Shown one piece after another: positions 1-8,214 of a DNA stretch of 50,772 bases; the first letter of the stretch is position 1, and each line of letters starts with the position of its first letter. The notes under the pieces are model-generated. The model had not been told where the DNA came from, made no database searches, and saw only the letters and a list, made by a program, of their open reading frames with translations. The translations under genes and the position numbers were made by a program. This DNA comes from Rodentibacter sp. Ppn85 (GTDB lineage Bacteria; Pseudomonadota; Gammaproteobacteria; Enterobacterales; Pasteurellaceae): contig NZ_MLHS01000062.1 in NCBI RefSeq assembly GCF_001999335.1, positions 1 to 50,772 of the forward strand, in the 5' to 3' direction.

Positions 1-3
1 CAT
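1..3 (-). CDS. Start codon of a leftward gene truncated by the window edge
   Basis: The first three bases read CAT, which is ATG on the minus strand. Immediately upstream on that strand is AAGAGGACATTT, a good Shine-Dalgarno sequence (AGAGGA) at normal spacing. Nothing of the coding sequence beyond the start codon is visible, so no product can be named. It would be divergent from tyrS, with about 740 bases between the two starts. Confidence 0.5.
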
Positions 4-68
4 AAATGTCCTCTTAATTTAAAGTTGAGATGGATTTATACGGCTTAGTATAAATGTAAGAGGTGTGA

Positions 69-88
69 TTTAACAATAGCTTGTTAAA
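69..88. promoter_or_regulatory. Perfect palindrome, 8-bp arms (TTTAACAA-4-TTGTTAAA)
   Basis: The arms TTTAACAA and TTGTTAAA are exact reverse complements around a 4-base centre (TAGC). The site lies about 66 bases upstream of the leftward start codon at the window edge, where an operator would be expected. It has no following T-tract, which argues against a terminator. A second palindrome with the same TTAACAA core lies near position 385. Confidence 0.4.
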
Positions 89-370
89 GCTGCTAACTAT
101 TATTTAGATTCAAATTCAAGAGGATAATTAAAATAGTGCATTTCTGCCATAGTAAAACTATCTCGCAATTAAGCGATCCCTATCATACTTCAAACATATC
201 TGTTCTATAACGTAAGGCTTTTCCGCATTTCTCTTATCGTAATTTTTGGTATTAAATCGCCTTTGACCGCCGTTTTTAATAACTATGATAGTAACGATGG
301 TATGCTCCATTCTATCTCGTGGTTACTAAAATATAGGATAACCCCAGATATGGTAGGCTTGACAAAACCT

Positions 371-398
371 ATTAACAATAAGACTGTAGATTGTTAAT
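371..398. promoter_or_regulatory. Perfect palindrome, 9-bp arms (ATTAACAAT-10-ATTGTTAAT)
   Basis: ATTAACAAT (371-379) and ATTGTTAAT (390-398) are exact reverse complements separated by 10 bases. The core heptamer TTAACAA/TTGTTAA is the same as in the palindrome at 69-88, but the spacing differs (12 versus 4 bases between heptamers). No T-tract follows. It could be a regulator-binding site, but the regulator is unknown. Confidence 0.4.
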
Positions 399-682
399 GA
401 TCATGCAAAAATGAACTAGGCAGACGCAAGAAGATCGTCGAAAAGTGATCTATGTATCTTTTGATAAATTCCTTTCCTTTAGTACGGAAACGACACAAAA
501 ATAACTTGGGCATATCTCTCCATAAATGACAAAACGTTACATCCACAAGGATAAAATTATCTCATCTACTAAAATCTAGTTTCGCAACACGCCTCATAAT
601 TTTGGAACTCTCCTAACATTTACTACTAATAACGCATTGATATGAAATGAGTTTTTAACGAACTAAAAACATCATTTTTTTA

Positions 683-710
683 TTCACAAATCTTTTAGAA
701 TCCCTATAAT
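683..710 (+). promoter_or_regulatory. Probable sigma-70 promoter of tyrS
   Basis: TTCACA (683-688) and TATAAT (705-710) are separated by 16 bases. Transcription would begin about 27 bases before the tyrS start codon. A Shine-Dalgarno AGGA lies at 733-736. Confidence 0.6.
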
Positions 711-744
711 AAACTATCTCAAAATCATAATTAGGAAATAAATA

Positions 745-1932
745 ATGACTGATATTAACACTGTTCTCGCGGAGCTGAAGCGGGGTACCGATGAAATTCT
801 TTCCGAAACGGATTTAATTGAAAAATTGAAAGAAAATCGCCCATTAAAAGTAAAATTAGGCGCAGATCCTACTGCACCGGATATTCATTTAGGGCATACC
901 GTTGTGCTAAACAAGTTACGCCAATTTCAACAACTTGGTCACGAAGTTTATTTCTTAATTGGTGATTTTACCGGTATGGTAGGCGATCCTTCCGGTAAAA
1001 ATACCACCCGTCCTCCATTAAGCCGCGAAGATGTACTACGCAACGCAGAAACCTATAAAGAGCAAATTTTCAAAATTCTTGATCCGCAAAAAACCAAAAT
1101 CGTCTTTAATTCCGAATGGTTAGGTAAGTTGGGTACGGAAGGAATGATTCGCCTGGCAAGTAATTATACCGTTGCCCGTATGCTGGAACGTGATGATTTC
1201 AAAAAACGTTTTACCAATAATCAACCTATTGCGATTCACGAATTTATTTATCCTCTATTACAAGGGCACGATTCCGTGGCATTAGATGCGGACGTCGAAC
1301 TTGGCGGTACCGACCAAAAATTCAATTTATTGGTTGGTCGCGAATTACAAAAATCAGCCGGGCAAAAACCGCAAGTGGCGATCACCATGCCATTACTTGT
1401 GGGCTTAGACGGCGAGAAAAAAATGTCAAAATCCCTTGGCAACTATATCGGTGTCACCGATGCTCCGAATGATATGTTCGGTAAAGTAATGTCGATTTCC
1501 GATGAGTTAATGTGGGATTGGTATAATCTTCTTTCGTTTCGTCCATTAGCTGAAATTGAGCAACTAAAAGTCGATGTAAAAAATGGTAAAAACCCGCGTG
1601 ATGTCAAAATTTTACTCGCTAAAGAATTAATTGCCCGTTTCCACGATGAAGCAGCCGCAGAAGCAGCAGAACAAGAATTCATCAATCGTTTCCAAAAAGG
1701 AGCAATGCCGGACGAAATGCCTGAATTTACTTTTATCGGTGAAATGGGTTTAGCAACGTTATTAAAACAAGCGGGTTTGGTACCTTCCACTTCCGAAGCG
1801 ATTCGTTCCGCACAACAAGGCGGTGTCAAAATCAACGGTGAAAAAGTTGATAATGTAAAAGAAAACGCACCAAAAGGTACAAATGTTTATCAAGTAGGTA
1901 AACGTAAATTTGCCCGTGTGACAGTAGAATAA
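745..1932 (+). CDS. tyrS: Tyrosyl-tRNA synthetase
   Basis: Cytoplasmic enzyme that charges tRNA-Tyr with tyrosine using ATP. The 395-residue protein is a class I synthetase. The HIGH motif appears as HLGH at residues 48-51, the KMSKS motif is exact at 226-230, and a C-terminal S4-type RNA-binding region covers about 330-395. The start is supported by AGGA eight bases upstream and by full-length N-terminal similarity to the family. Length fits the TyrZ-like branch found in Haemophilus and many other proteobacteria. It appears to be monocistronic, with its own promoter and a USS-type terminator directly after the stop codon. No attenuator or T-box was seen in the leader. Confidence 0.97.
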   Translation: MTDINTVLAELKRGTDEILSETDLIEKLKENRPLKVKLGADPTAPDIHLGHTVVLNKLRQFQQLGHEVYFLIGDFTGMVGDPSGKNTTRPPLSREDVLRNAETYKEQIFKILDPQKTKIVFNSEWLGKLGTEGMIRLASNYTVARMLERDDFKKRFTNNQPIAIHEFIYPLLQGHDSVALDADVELGGTDQKFNLLVGRELQKSAGQKPQVAITMPLLVGLDGEKKMSKSLGNYIGVTDAPNDMFGKVMSISDELMWDWYNLLSFRPLAEIEQLKVDVKNGKNPRDVKILLAKELIARFHDEAAAEAAEQEFINRFQKGAMPDEMPEFTFIGEMGLATLLKQAGLVPSTSEAIRSAQQGGVKINGEKVDNVKENAPKGTNVYQVGKRKFARVTVE

Positions 1933-1947
1933 TAAAATACCCTGCGA

Positions 1948-1979
1948 AATAACCGTACTTTTTAAAGTGCGGTTATTTT
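1948..1979 (+). terminator. USS-containing hairpin terminator after tyrS
   Basis: AATAACCGTACTTT and AAAGTGCGGTTATT form a 14-bp stem with one G-U type mismatch, followed by TT. The right arm contains an exact USS (1965-1973); the left arm is a one-base variant of the complementary USS. The hairpin lies between tyrS and scrK. Confidence 0.75.
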
Positions 1980-2023
1980 CTAAAATGATTTACTCCCTAG
2001 TCTGTTTTATAAGGAAGATTACT

Positions 2024-2950
2024 ATGAGCCAGAAAATTTGGGTAACCGGCGATGCCGTAGTCGATTTAATTCCTGACGGCAAAGATCATTATTTACGCTG
2101 TGCCGGCGGCGCACCGGCAAATGTAGCGGTAGGCGTAGCCCGTTTAGGCGGACAAAGCGCCTTTATCGGGCGTGTAGGAAATGATCCCTTAGGTCAATTT
2201 ATGCAAGAAACGTTGAATGCTGAAAATGTGGATACCGCCCATATGATTTTAGATCCGCAACATCGAACTTCAACTGTCGTTGTCGGATTGGATAATGGCG
2301 AACGCAGTTTCACGTTTATGGTCAATCCAAGTGCGGATCAATTCTTGCAAACAACCGATTTGCCCCCTTTTCAAAACGGTGAATGGTTACACTGCTGCTC
2401 TATCGCCTTGATTAATAATCCCTCTCGTGAGGCTACCTTTGAAGCGATTCGCCGAATTAAAGCGGCGGGCGGTTTCTTCTCTTTTGATCCCAACTTACGC
2501 GAATCGCTGTGGGCAACCCTAGAGGAAATGAAGACCGTTGTGATGGAAGCCGTGGCGTTAGCTGACGTATTAAAATTCTCCGAAGAAGAGCTTACACTTT
2601 TAACTAATACCGACGGTCTTGATAAAGCCTTTGAAAAAATTACCGCACTTTATCCGGAAAAACTGATTATCGTCACCCTTGGCAAAGAGGGAGCTTTATA
2701 TCATCTTGCCGGTAAAAAAGATGTGGTAGTGGGTAAAGCCTTGAAACCGGTTGATACAACAGGGGCAGGCGATGCCTTTGTAGGCGGATTATTAGCCGGA
2801 CTTTCTCAATACGAAAATTGGAAAGAAAACGACATACTAGTGAAAATTATACGCCAAGCCAATGCTTGCGGTGCCCTTGCCACAACCGCAAAAGGAGCGA
2901 TGTCCGCTTTACCAAATAAAACACAATTAACCGAGTTCTTGGCGAATTAA
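2024..2950 (+). CDS. scrK: Fructokinase, PfkB/ribokinase family
   Basis: Phosphorylates fructose to fructose-6-phosphate, the product released when sucrose-6-phosphate is cleaved. The 308-residue protein shows the PfkB family pattern: an N-terminal GGAPANVAVGVARLGG substrate-binding stretch and the C-terminal DTTGAGDAF catalytic motif near residue 246, with the catalytic Asp in GAGD. The ATG at 2024 was chosen because AAGGAAG lies just upstream and the N-terminus MSQKIWVTGDAVVD matches family starts; an in-frame upstream start inside the tyrS terminator is unlikely. scrB two genes downstream supports the fructokinase role. PfkB kinases are similar to one another, so another sugar or nucleoside substrate is not excluded. 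No scrA (sucrose PTS permease) or scrR (repressor) lies in the window. Confidence 0.85.
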   Translation: MSQKIWVTGDAVVDLIPDGKDHYLRCAGGAPANVAVGVARLGGQSAFIGRVGNDPLGQFMQETLNAENVDTAHMILDPQHRTSTVVVGLDNGERSFTFMVNPSADQFLQTTDLPPFQNGEWLHCCSIALINNPSREATFEAIRRIKAAGGFFSFDPNLRESLWATLEEMKTVVMEAVALADVLKFSEEELTLLTNTDGLDKAFEKITALYPEKLIIVTLGKEGALYHLAGKKDVVVGKALKPVDTTGAGDAFVGGLLAGLSQYENWKENDILVKIIRQANACGALATTAKGAMSALPNKTQLTEFLAN

Positions 2951-3019
2951 TCTCAAGGTGTGTGAATTCATATTTCACGCACTTTCCTATTAAGTGCGGT
3001 CATAAATGGAGGTATTTTT

Positions 3020-3631
3020 ATGAAACTATGGTATTCCTATTCCAGCCCTTACGTTCGAAAAGTACGCAGTGTGATTTATTATCACCAATTACAAAATCAG
3101 ATTGAATTATTACAAGCGACCAGTGGAATGGATAAACATTCCCCACACAATCAAGACACCCCTCTCGGGCGCTTACCTGCACTTCAAACGGCAAACGGCG
3201 AATGGTTATATAACAGTTCGCTGATCGCAGAATATCTCGATCATTTAGGTTCGCAACCTTCGCTTTATGGCGATAGCGAACAACGTTGGCAAATTCTCCG
3301 TTTACATTATTTAGCCGATGGTATTTTAGAAAATGAAGTATCCGTTATACCGGAAAAGCGCCTACGCCCTCAGTCGGAATGGTGGATAGAGCGCCATCAA
3401 CAAATTTTCCAACGTACCGAACAAAGCCTCATAGCAATTCAAAAGTCCATTGATTTATTCGGTGAAGCACTCAATATCGGTACGCTAAATACGGTTTGCG
3501 TCATTGATTTTCTGCTCTTTCGCAATGATTGGACCTACGCCACAAAACATTCCGCGATGGAATCACTAAAATCATGGGCGGAAAAAATGAACGCTCGTTA
3601 TGCTTGTTTAAACGAAACTTATCCCAAATAG
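3020..3631 (+). CDS. Glutathione S-transferase family protein
   Basis: A 203-residue cytoplasmic protein with an N-terminal thioredoxin-like GST domain (residues 1 to about 80). This opens with MKLWYSYSSPYVRKVR, where the SPYVRKV motif is typical of bacterial GSTs of the YibF/YfcG type, and contains the NSSLIAEYLD glutathione-binding segment near residue 65. An all-helical C-terminal domain follows. It has a strong GGAGG ribosome site and a USS in the 5' leader. It sits between scrK and scrB, and its stop codon is only 7 bases from the scrB start, so it is very likely co-transcribed with them. Its substrate is unknown. A GST in a sucrose operon is not an obvious pathway member. Confidence 0.85.
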   Translation: MKLWYSYSSPYVRKVRSVIYYHQLQNQIELLQATSGMDKHSPHNQDTPLGRLPALQTANGEWLYNSSLIAEYLDHLGSQPSLYGDSEQRWQILRLHYLADGILENEVSVIPEKRLRPQSEWWIERHQQIFQRTEQSLIAIQKSIDLFGEALNIGTLNTVCVIDFLLFRNDWTYATKHSAMESLKSWAEKMNARYACLNETYPK

Positions 3632-3638
3632 GACAACG

Positions 3639-5093
3639 ATGATTATCTTCAACAACGGCAAATACAAAAGTATTCTTGCAGCAGAACAAGGCGAACTCGA
3701 TACGATACGTAAAACGGTAGAAACCGATAAGCATTTCTATCCGGTTTATCATCTTGCGCCACCCACAGGGCTATTAAACGATCCTAACGGGCTTATTTTT
3801 GACGGCGAAAAATATCACCTTTTTTATCAATGGTTTCCTTTCGATGCCATACATGGCATGAAACATTGGAAACATTTCGTCACAAAGGATTTTCAATCTT
3901 ATCAATCCGCCGACGATTTGATCCCTTGCGAATTATTTGAATCACACGGTTGCTATTCCGGAGGGGCGTTAAAAGTAGGTAATAAATTAGCCATGTTCTA
4001 TACCGGCAATACCCGTCGTGCAAGCGATAACCAACGTGTGCCTTACCAAAATCTAGCAATTTTTGATTTAGACGGTAAATTGCTTAGCAAACGCCCATTA
4101 ATTGAAAATGCCCCTAAAGGCTATACCGAGCATGTGCGCGATCCCAAACCTTACTTGACAAAAGAAGGGAAAATCCGCTTTGTCTGCGGTGCACAACGTG
4201 AAAATCTGACCGGTACGGCAATTATTTTTGAAATGGATCATTTGGATGATATGCCACGCTTAATCGGTGAACTGTCTATTCCTGCCTTTAATAACCACAA
4301 TGTATTTATGTGGGAGTGTCCGGATTTACTGAAATTGGCTAATAAAGATCTTTTTATTTGGTCGCCGCAAGGTAAAGATCGTGAAGCACATCAATTCCAA
4401 AATAACTATCACGCTACTTATGCGCTTGGACAACTAAACGATAATACATTAATCGCAGAGCATATTGCCGAACTGGATCAAGGCTTTGATTTTTATGCTC
4501 CTCAAACTTTTAGCGGTTTAGATCATTCACAAACCGGCATTATGTTTGGTTGGATCGGCTTACCGGATTTAACTTATCCGACAGATAAATTTAAATGGCA
4601 TTCCGCTCTCACTATGCCACGCGAAGTGCGTATTGAAAATAATCGGTTATATCAACGCCCTATTGCCCAAATTTATGAAAATATAACCGCACTTTCTGCA
4701 CAAACCCTGCAAGAAAAAGCTACGATTGAATATTTGGATCGTGCCTATTTGAAATTTGATGCAGAAAATCAGCCATTCAAATTGTCTTTCTTTACTAATG
4801 AAAAAGGTGAAACCTTGCAGTTATCCTATCAAAACGGCTTAATTTGTTTGGATCGCAGTCAATCCGAACAAACGGAATTAATGGAAAAATTTGGTACGAC
4901 ACGTTATTGTGAAATCGCCGCTCTTCGCACAGTGGAAATTTTCTTGGATCGTTCGATTATAGAGATTTTCTTAAATCATGGAGAGAAAACAATGACCTCA
5001 AGATTTTTTATTGCCAATCGACAAAATGTTGTTGTAACAGACCGCACTTTAGACATTGAACTTGGCTTTCCGAAACAAATCGACTATGTTTAG
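3639..5093 (+). CDS. scrB: Sucrose-6-phosphate hydrolase (GH32 invertase)
   Basis: Cytoplasmic glycoside hydrolase that splits sucrose-6-phosphate, made by the PTS, into glucose-6-phosphate and fructose. The 484-residue length is normal for the family. The GH32 motifs are present: NDPNG at residues 47-51 (nucleophile Asp48), RDP at 167-169 (transition-state stabilising Asp168) and WECPDL with the acid/base Glu226. A C-terminal beta-sandwich domain follows. The start at 3639 has AGGA overlapping the stop codon of the GST gene, showing close coupling. With scrK, it forms the intracellular part of a PTS sucrose pathway. The permease and regulator must be elsewhere. Confidence 0.95.
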   Translation: MIIFNNGKYKSILAAEQGELDTIRKTVETDKHFYPVYHLAPPTGLLNDPNGLIFDGEKYHLFYQWFPFDAIHGMKHWKHFVTKDFQSYQSADDLIPCELFESHGCYSGGALKVGNKLAMFYTGNTRRASDNQRVPYQNLAIFDLDGKLLSKRPLIENAPKGYTEHVRDPKPYLTKEGKIRFVCGAQRENLTGTAIIFEMDHLDDMPRLIGELSIPAFNNHNVFMWECPDLLKLANKDLFIWSPQGKDREAHQFQNNYHATYALGQLNDNTLIAEHIAELDQGFDFYAPQTFSGLDHSQTGIMFGWIGLPDLTYPTDKFKWHSALTMPREVRIENNRLYQRPIAQIYENITALSAQTLQEKATIEYLDRAYLKFDAENQPFKLSFFTNEKGETLQLSYQNGLICLDRSQSEQTELMEKFGTTRYCEIAALRTVEIFLDRSIIEIFLNHGEKTMTSRFFIANRQNVVVTDRTLDIELGFPKQIDYV

Positions 5094-5144
5094 CTCACAG
5101 CTAATCAAAATCGATAAATAGAGAAACTTAATAGAGAGGAAAAT

Positions 5145-5807
5145 ATGGTAAAACTTACTGCGCAAGAAATTATTGAATTATTCAATCAACGCAGCTCAAC
5201 CCGTTATTACGATCCGAGTAAAAAAATCAGTGATGAAGATTTCCATGCCATTTTGGAATGTGCACGCCTTTCCCCTAGTTCTGTGGGATCAGAGCCTTGG
5301 AAACTCTTAGTGATTCAAAACAAAGCGTTAAGAGATAAAATCAAGCCATTTAGCTGGGGCATGATGAATCAGTTGGACAATTGTAGCCATCTGGTGATTT
5401 TACTGGCGAAGAAAAACGCACGCTATGATAGCCCGTTTTTTGTTGACGTGATGGTTCGTAAAGGGCTGACGGAAGAACAGCAACAACAAGCCTTAGCAAA
5501 ATACAAAACCTTGCAAGAAAACGATATGAAATTGCTGGAAAGTGACCGCACTTTATTCGACTGGTGCAGTAAACAAACTTACATCGCCCTAGCCAATATG
5601 CTGACCGGTGCGGCGGCGATGGGAATTGATTCCTGCCCGATTGAAGGTTTCCATTATGACTTAATGAATCAGGCGCTTGCTGAAGAAGGCTTGTTTGATC
5701 CGAATGAATATGGCGTATCCGTTGCCGCAACATTTGGCTACCGCGCCCGCGATATTACGAAGAAATCCCGCAAAGCGATGGATGAAATTGTCACTTGGGT
5801 AAAATAA
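5145..5807 (+). CDS. NAD(P)H-dependent nitroreductase family oxidoreductase
   Basis: FMN-dependent oxidoreductase of the nitroreductase family, 220 residues, similar in layout to NfsB. The N-terminal NQRSSTRYYDPSKKISDE segment and LSPSSVGSEPWKLLVI (about residues 43-60) are the FMN-phosphate-binding stretches of this family. The C-terminal GMDSCPIEGF-like segment (here GIDSCPIEGF) matches NfsB-type enzymes. Its natural substrate is not known; quinones, flavins or nitro compounds are reduced by relatives. AGAGGA lies just before the start. It follows scrB by 51 bases and may be transcribed with it or from its own promoter. A strong palindrome lies downstream. Confidence 0.88.
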   Translation: MVKLTAQEIIELFNQRSSTRYYDPSKKISDEDFHAILECARLSPSSVGSEPWKLLVIQNKALRDKIKPFSWGMMNQLDNCSHLVILLAKKNARYDSPFFVDVMVRKGLTEEQQQQALAKYKTLQENDMKLLESDRTLFDWCSKQTYIALANMLTGAAAMGIDSCPIEGFHYDLMNQALAEEGLFDPNEYGVSVAATFGYRARDITKKSRKAMDEIVTWVK

Positions 5808-5852
5808 CTGTTGTCTATTAAAACAGCCTCAAAAGGGTTAAATCCATACGTA

Positions 5853-5877
5853 ACCTAGGGTAACATTTACCCTAGGT
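5853..5877. terminator. Perfect stem-loop between convergent genes
   Basis: ACCTAGGGTAA and TTACCCTAGGT are exact 11-bp complements around the loop CAT. The stem lies between the convergent nitroreductase and HI0040-like genes, so it may stop transcription in both directions. It lacks the T-run of a standard intrinsic terminator on either strand, so an alternative role as a protein-binding or RNA-processing site is possible. Confidence 0.5.
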
Positions 5878-5897
5878 CAAAACGTCAAAACGGGACA

Positions 5898-6671
5898 TTA
5901 ATTCAACTGTTTATTATCATCCATCAAACTATCGCATTCCCAACCAATATAATCTCCCATAAATTGTTGGGCTAATTTTTCAAATTTTTCGACTTGTTCA
6001 AAAATCTCGCCATTATCAAGGGATAATTCCTGCTCAAGCTTGACTAAATAATAAGGTTCGTCATCTTCATTAAACTGAATAGGTTGTGCCGAATATTGCA
6101 ATGCGGAAAAGGAATGATCGCCTAAGCTCAATTCATCCATAAAAGGAAACATTTTCTGTTCTTCATCGAAATGAAAACTATGTTCCACTAGATAAGTATC
6201 ACTTAAATCACGCCCTTTACTTTGCAATAAACCTAACAATTCTTCGGTGGCATTCATTTTTATCTCAAGCGGTGAAGCAAGTAAAAAATCAAAATAAATA
6301 TCCCAATTGGGATCCTCTTGAACACTCACCTCTTCCACAAAATCAATTTGTGATAAAGTCTCAACTAAAATTTCCGAATGCTCACAATAGAAATGCATTT
6401 TAGCCTGTCCGTTACAAATAAAATGTCCAGCAAAAAACACATTAGGAAGTGCGGTCAATTGTGCCAAAATTTTGAATATACGATTAATAAGTTTATCGTA
6501 CTCCTCTTCCGACGGAAGCCCGCTCTCATCACTCTCATAATTAATGGCGAACTGCACGATTTTATTGCAATTATTACCATGAAATCGATCGATGTTTTCA
6601 ATGTTTGCGGTAAACACGGCAGGCATATCATTCACACTGGAACGATAATTCTGCCAATTTGCCATATCCAT
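5898..6671 (-). CDS. HI0040-like protein with DUF695 and RraB-like domains
   Basis: A 257-residue, acidic, soluble protein without signal peptide or membrane segments. It resembles the HI0040 family (TIGR01619, as I recall it). The N-terminal half (about residues 1-130, opening [20 protein letters not shown]) looks like DUF695. The C-terminal half (about 150-250, with many Asp and Glu and the [11 protein letters not shown] segment) looks like the RNase E inhibitor RraB. A role in RNA turnover is only an inference from the RraB-like part. The start has AGGA eight bases upstream. It lies 9 bases after xthA and probably shares its transcript. Confidence 0.8.
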   Translation of the reverse strand: MDMANWQNYRSSVNDMPAVFTANIENIDRFHGNNCNKIVQFAINYESDESGLPSEEEYDKLINRIFKILAQLTALPNVFFAGHFICNGQAKMHFYCEHSEILVETLSQIDFVEEVSVQEDPNWDIYFDFLLASPLEIKMNATEELLGLLQSKGRDLSDTYLVEHSFHFDEEQKMFPFMDELSLGDHSFSALQYSAQPIQFNEDDEPYYLVKLEQELSLDNGEIFEQVEKFEKLAQQFMGDYIGWECDSLMDDNKQLN

Positions 6672-6680
6672 ATTTTATTC

Positions 6681-7484
6681 CTATTTAAATTCCGCCCAAA
6701 TCGGTGCGTGATCGGAAGGCTTTTCCATTGCCCGAATATCCAAGGCAATGCCGGCATCAACGCAGCGTTCCGCTAATGCTTGATCCACCAAAATATGATC
6801 AATACGTAAACCACGATTATCATCAAAGCCTTTTGAACGGTAATCAAACCACGAGAATTTATCATTTGCCGTTGGATTCAATTTGCGGAAACTGTCCTCC
6901 AAGCCGTAGTCATATAAACGCTGATACCATTCGCGTTCTTCAGGCAAGAAAGAACATTTTCCGGTACGCAACCAACGCTTGCGATTTTCCTCACCAATGC
7001 CAATATCTAAATCCGTCGGGCTAATATTCATATCTCCCATAATTAAAATCGGATTGGCTTTATCGTGATCTTGTTCTAAATAACGTTGTAAATCCGCATA
7101 AAACTTTTCCTTTGCCGGAAATTTGGTTTCGTGGGTGCGGCTCTCGCCTTGCGGGAAATAGCCGTTAATTACCGTCAATAAACCAAAATCCGTTTCCAAA
7201 TCCGCCATAATGATCCGTTTTTGCGCATCCTCATTATCCGTCGGAAAACCACGGCGAACGGCTTTCGGCTCTTGTTTGGTCAATAACGCCACACCATAAT
7301 GCCCTTTTTGTCCGTGGTGAAATACGTGATAACCCAAATTTTCCGTGATTTCATAAGGAAAAGCCTCATCAGCCACTTTAATTTCCTGCAAACCAATCAC
7401 ATCCGGTTGGTATTTTTCAATCACTGCCTCCAATTGATGAGGACGTGCACGCAACCCATTAATATTAAAAGAGATAAATTTCAT
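6681..7484 (-). CDS. xthA: Exodeoxyribonuclease III
   Basis: Major AP endonuclease of base-excision repair, which also has 3'-5' exonuclease and 3'-phosphatase activity on double-stranded DNA. The 267-residue protein has all endonuclease/exonuclease/phosphatase motifs: NINGLRAR at 7-14, LQEIKV with metal-binding Glu34, [13 protein letters not shown] (catalytic Asp and Asn) near 151, and the terminal SDHAPIW with Asp258 and His259, at the same numbers as in E. coli. It is probably the first gene of an operon with the HI0040-like gene. The same order (HI0040, HI0041, HI0042) is known from H. influenzae. Confidence 0.97.
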   Translation of the reverse strand: MKFISFNINGLRARPHQLEAVIEKYQPDVIGLQEIKVADEAFPYEITENLGYHVFHHGQKGHYGVALLTKQEPKAVRRGFPTDNEDAQKRIIMADLETDFGLLTVINGYFPQGESRTHETKFPAKEKFYADLQRYLEQDHDKANPILIMGDMNISPTDLDIGIGEENRKRWLRTGKCSFLPEEREWYQRLYDYGLEDSFRKLNPTANDKFSWFDYRSKGFDDNRGLRIDHILVDQALAERCVDAGIALDIRAMEKPSDHAPIWAEFK

Positions 7485-7515
7485 TTAAGTTCCTGTTTGT
7501 AAAAATTGTGAAGTA

Positions 7516-8196
7516 TTATACAGGGATTTTGCCCTTTCCGAAAAATGGCTTTTCATTTATTTTTGCTATCACAGATTCCTTTTGCCACCATTCCCCCTCT
7601 TTCGGCATTGCTCTCACATCAAATTTTTCACCGTGAAATTCAAATTCCAACCTTGCGGCGTGCAAGTAAGTGCGGTCAACTTCAGTTGTGTTTTTGCCAT
7701 AGAGATCATCGCCTAAAATCGGGCTGCTAAGGCTTTTCATAGCAACCCGTAATTGATGGGTTTTGCCGGTTTGGGGCTTAAGGATAAACAAGCGTAAATT
7801 CGGTTCGCAACTAATGCTTTCAAATTGGGTAATCGCGGGATTTTCTTTGCTTTGGCAAAGTTTCCAGGCACCATTACGGGCTTTTTTCATATCGCCGATA
7901 ATCCGACCTTGTTTCTTTTTCGGCTTTTGATTGCTTAACGCAAGGTAAGTTTTCTGTATTTTATGTTCGGCAAAAAGTCGCGAAAATTCAGCCGCACTTT
8001 CCGCATTTAAGGCAAGAATTAATAGCCCCGATGTAATTTTATCTAATCGATGTACCAACCACACTTTTGCCATACCAAGTTGATTCGCCACTTGCGTGGT
8101 TAGACCAATGGTTTCCCGATCTTTATGCACGCTTACGCCACAAGGTTTATAAATAATGATAAAATCACGGTGTTGATAAAGAATGTCGAATTCCAT
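7516..8196 (-). CDS. RluA-like pseudouridine synthase, HI0042 type
   Basis: RNA pseudouridine synthase that converts uridine to pseudouridine in rRNA or tRNA; the target site is unknown. The 226-residue form has no S4 domain. The catalytic motif is HRLDKITSGLL with the active Asp at residue 52, and the GKTHQLRVAM motif is in the second half. The ATG at 8196 is preferred to one 33 bases upstream because a minus-strand TATAAT (8230-8235) places the transcript start after that upstream ATG, and the family N-terminus begins near MEFDILY. This start leaves 18 bases to the divergent clsA start. No clear Shine-Dalgarno is seen, and a USS lies directly before the start codon. Confidence 0.88.
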   Translation of the reverse strand: MEFDILYQHRDFIIIYKPCGVSVHKDRETIGLTTQVANQLGMAKVWLVHRLDKITSGLLILALNAESAAEFSRLFAEHKIQKTYLALSNQKPKKKQGRIIGDMKKARNGAWKLCQSKENPAITQFESISCEPNLRLFILKPQTGKTHQLRVAMKSLSSPILGDDLYGKNTTEVDRTYLHAARLEFEFHGEKFDVRAMPKEGEWWQKESVIAKINEKPFFGKGKIPV

Positions 8197-8214
8197 AAGT
8201 GCGGTTAAAATCTC

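Larger units (their letters stand above)
4..744. other. Gene-free region of about 740 bp upstream of tyrS
   Basis: I find no reading frame that looks coding, no RNA gene I recognise and no T-box type leader. The stretch is AT-rich and contains two separate perfect palindromes built on TTAACAA/TTGTTAA (listed separately) and the tyrS promoter near its right end. It lacks USS copies, unlike most of the window. It may be a decayed gene, but I could not recover a recognisable protein from it. Confidence 0.6.

Noticed and set aside
1-744. T-box or tRNA-like leader for tyrS
   Set aside because: T-boxes are mostly in Gram-positive bacteria and no specifier loop or T-box sequence was seen.
1967-2023. 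Upstream start for the fructokinase inside the tyrS terminator
   Set aside because: The extra residues are not family-like and the ATG at 2024 has a good ribosome site.
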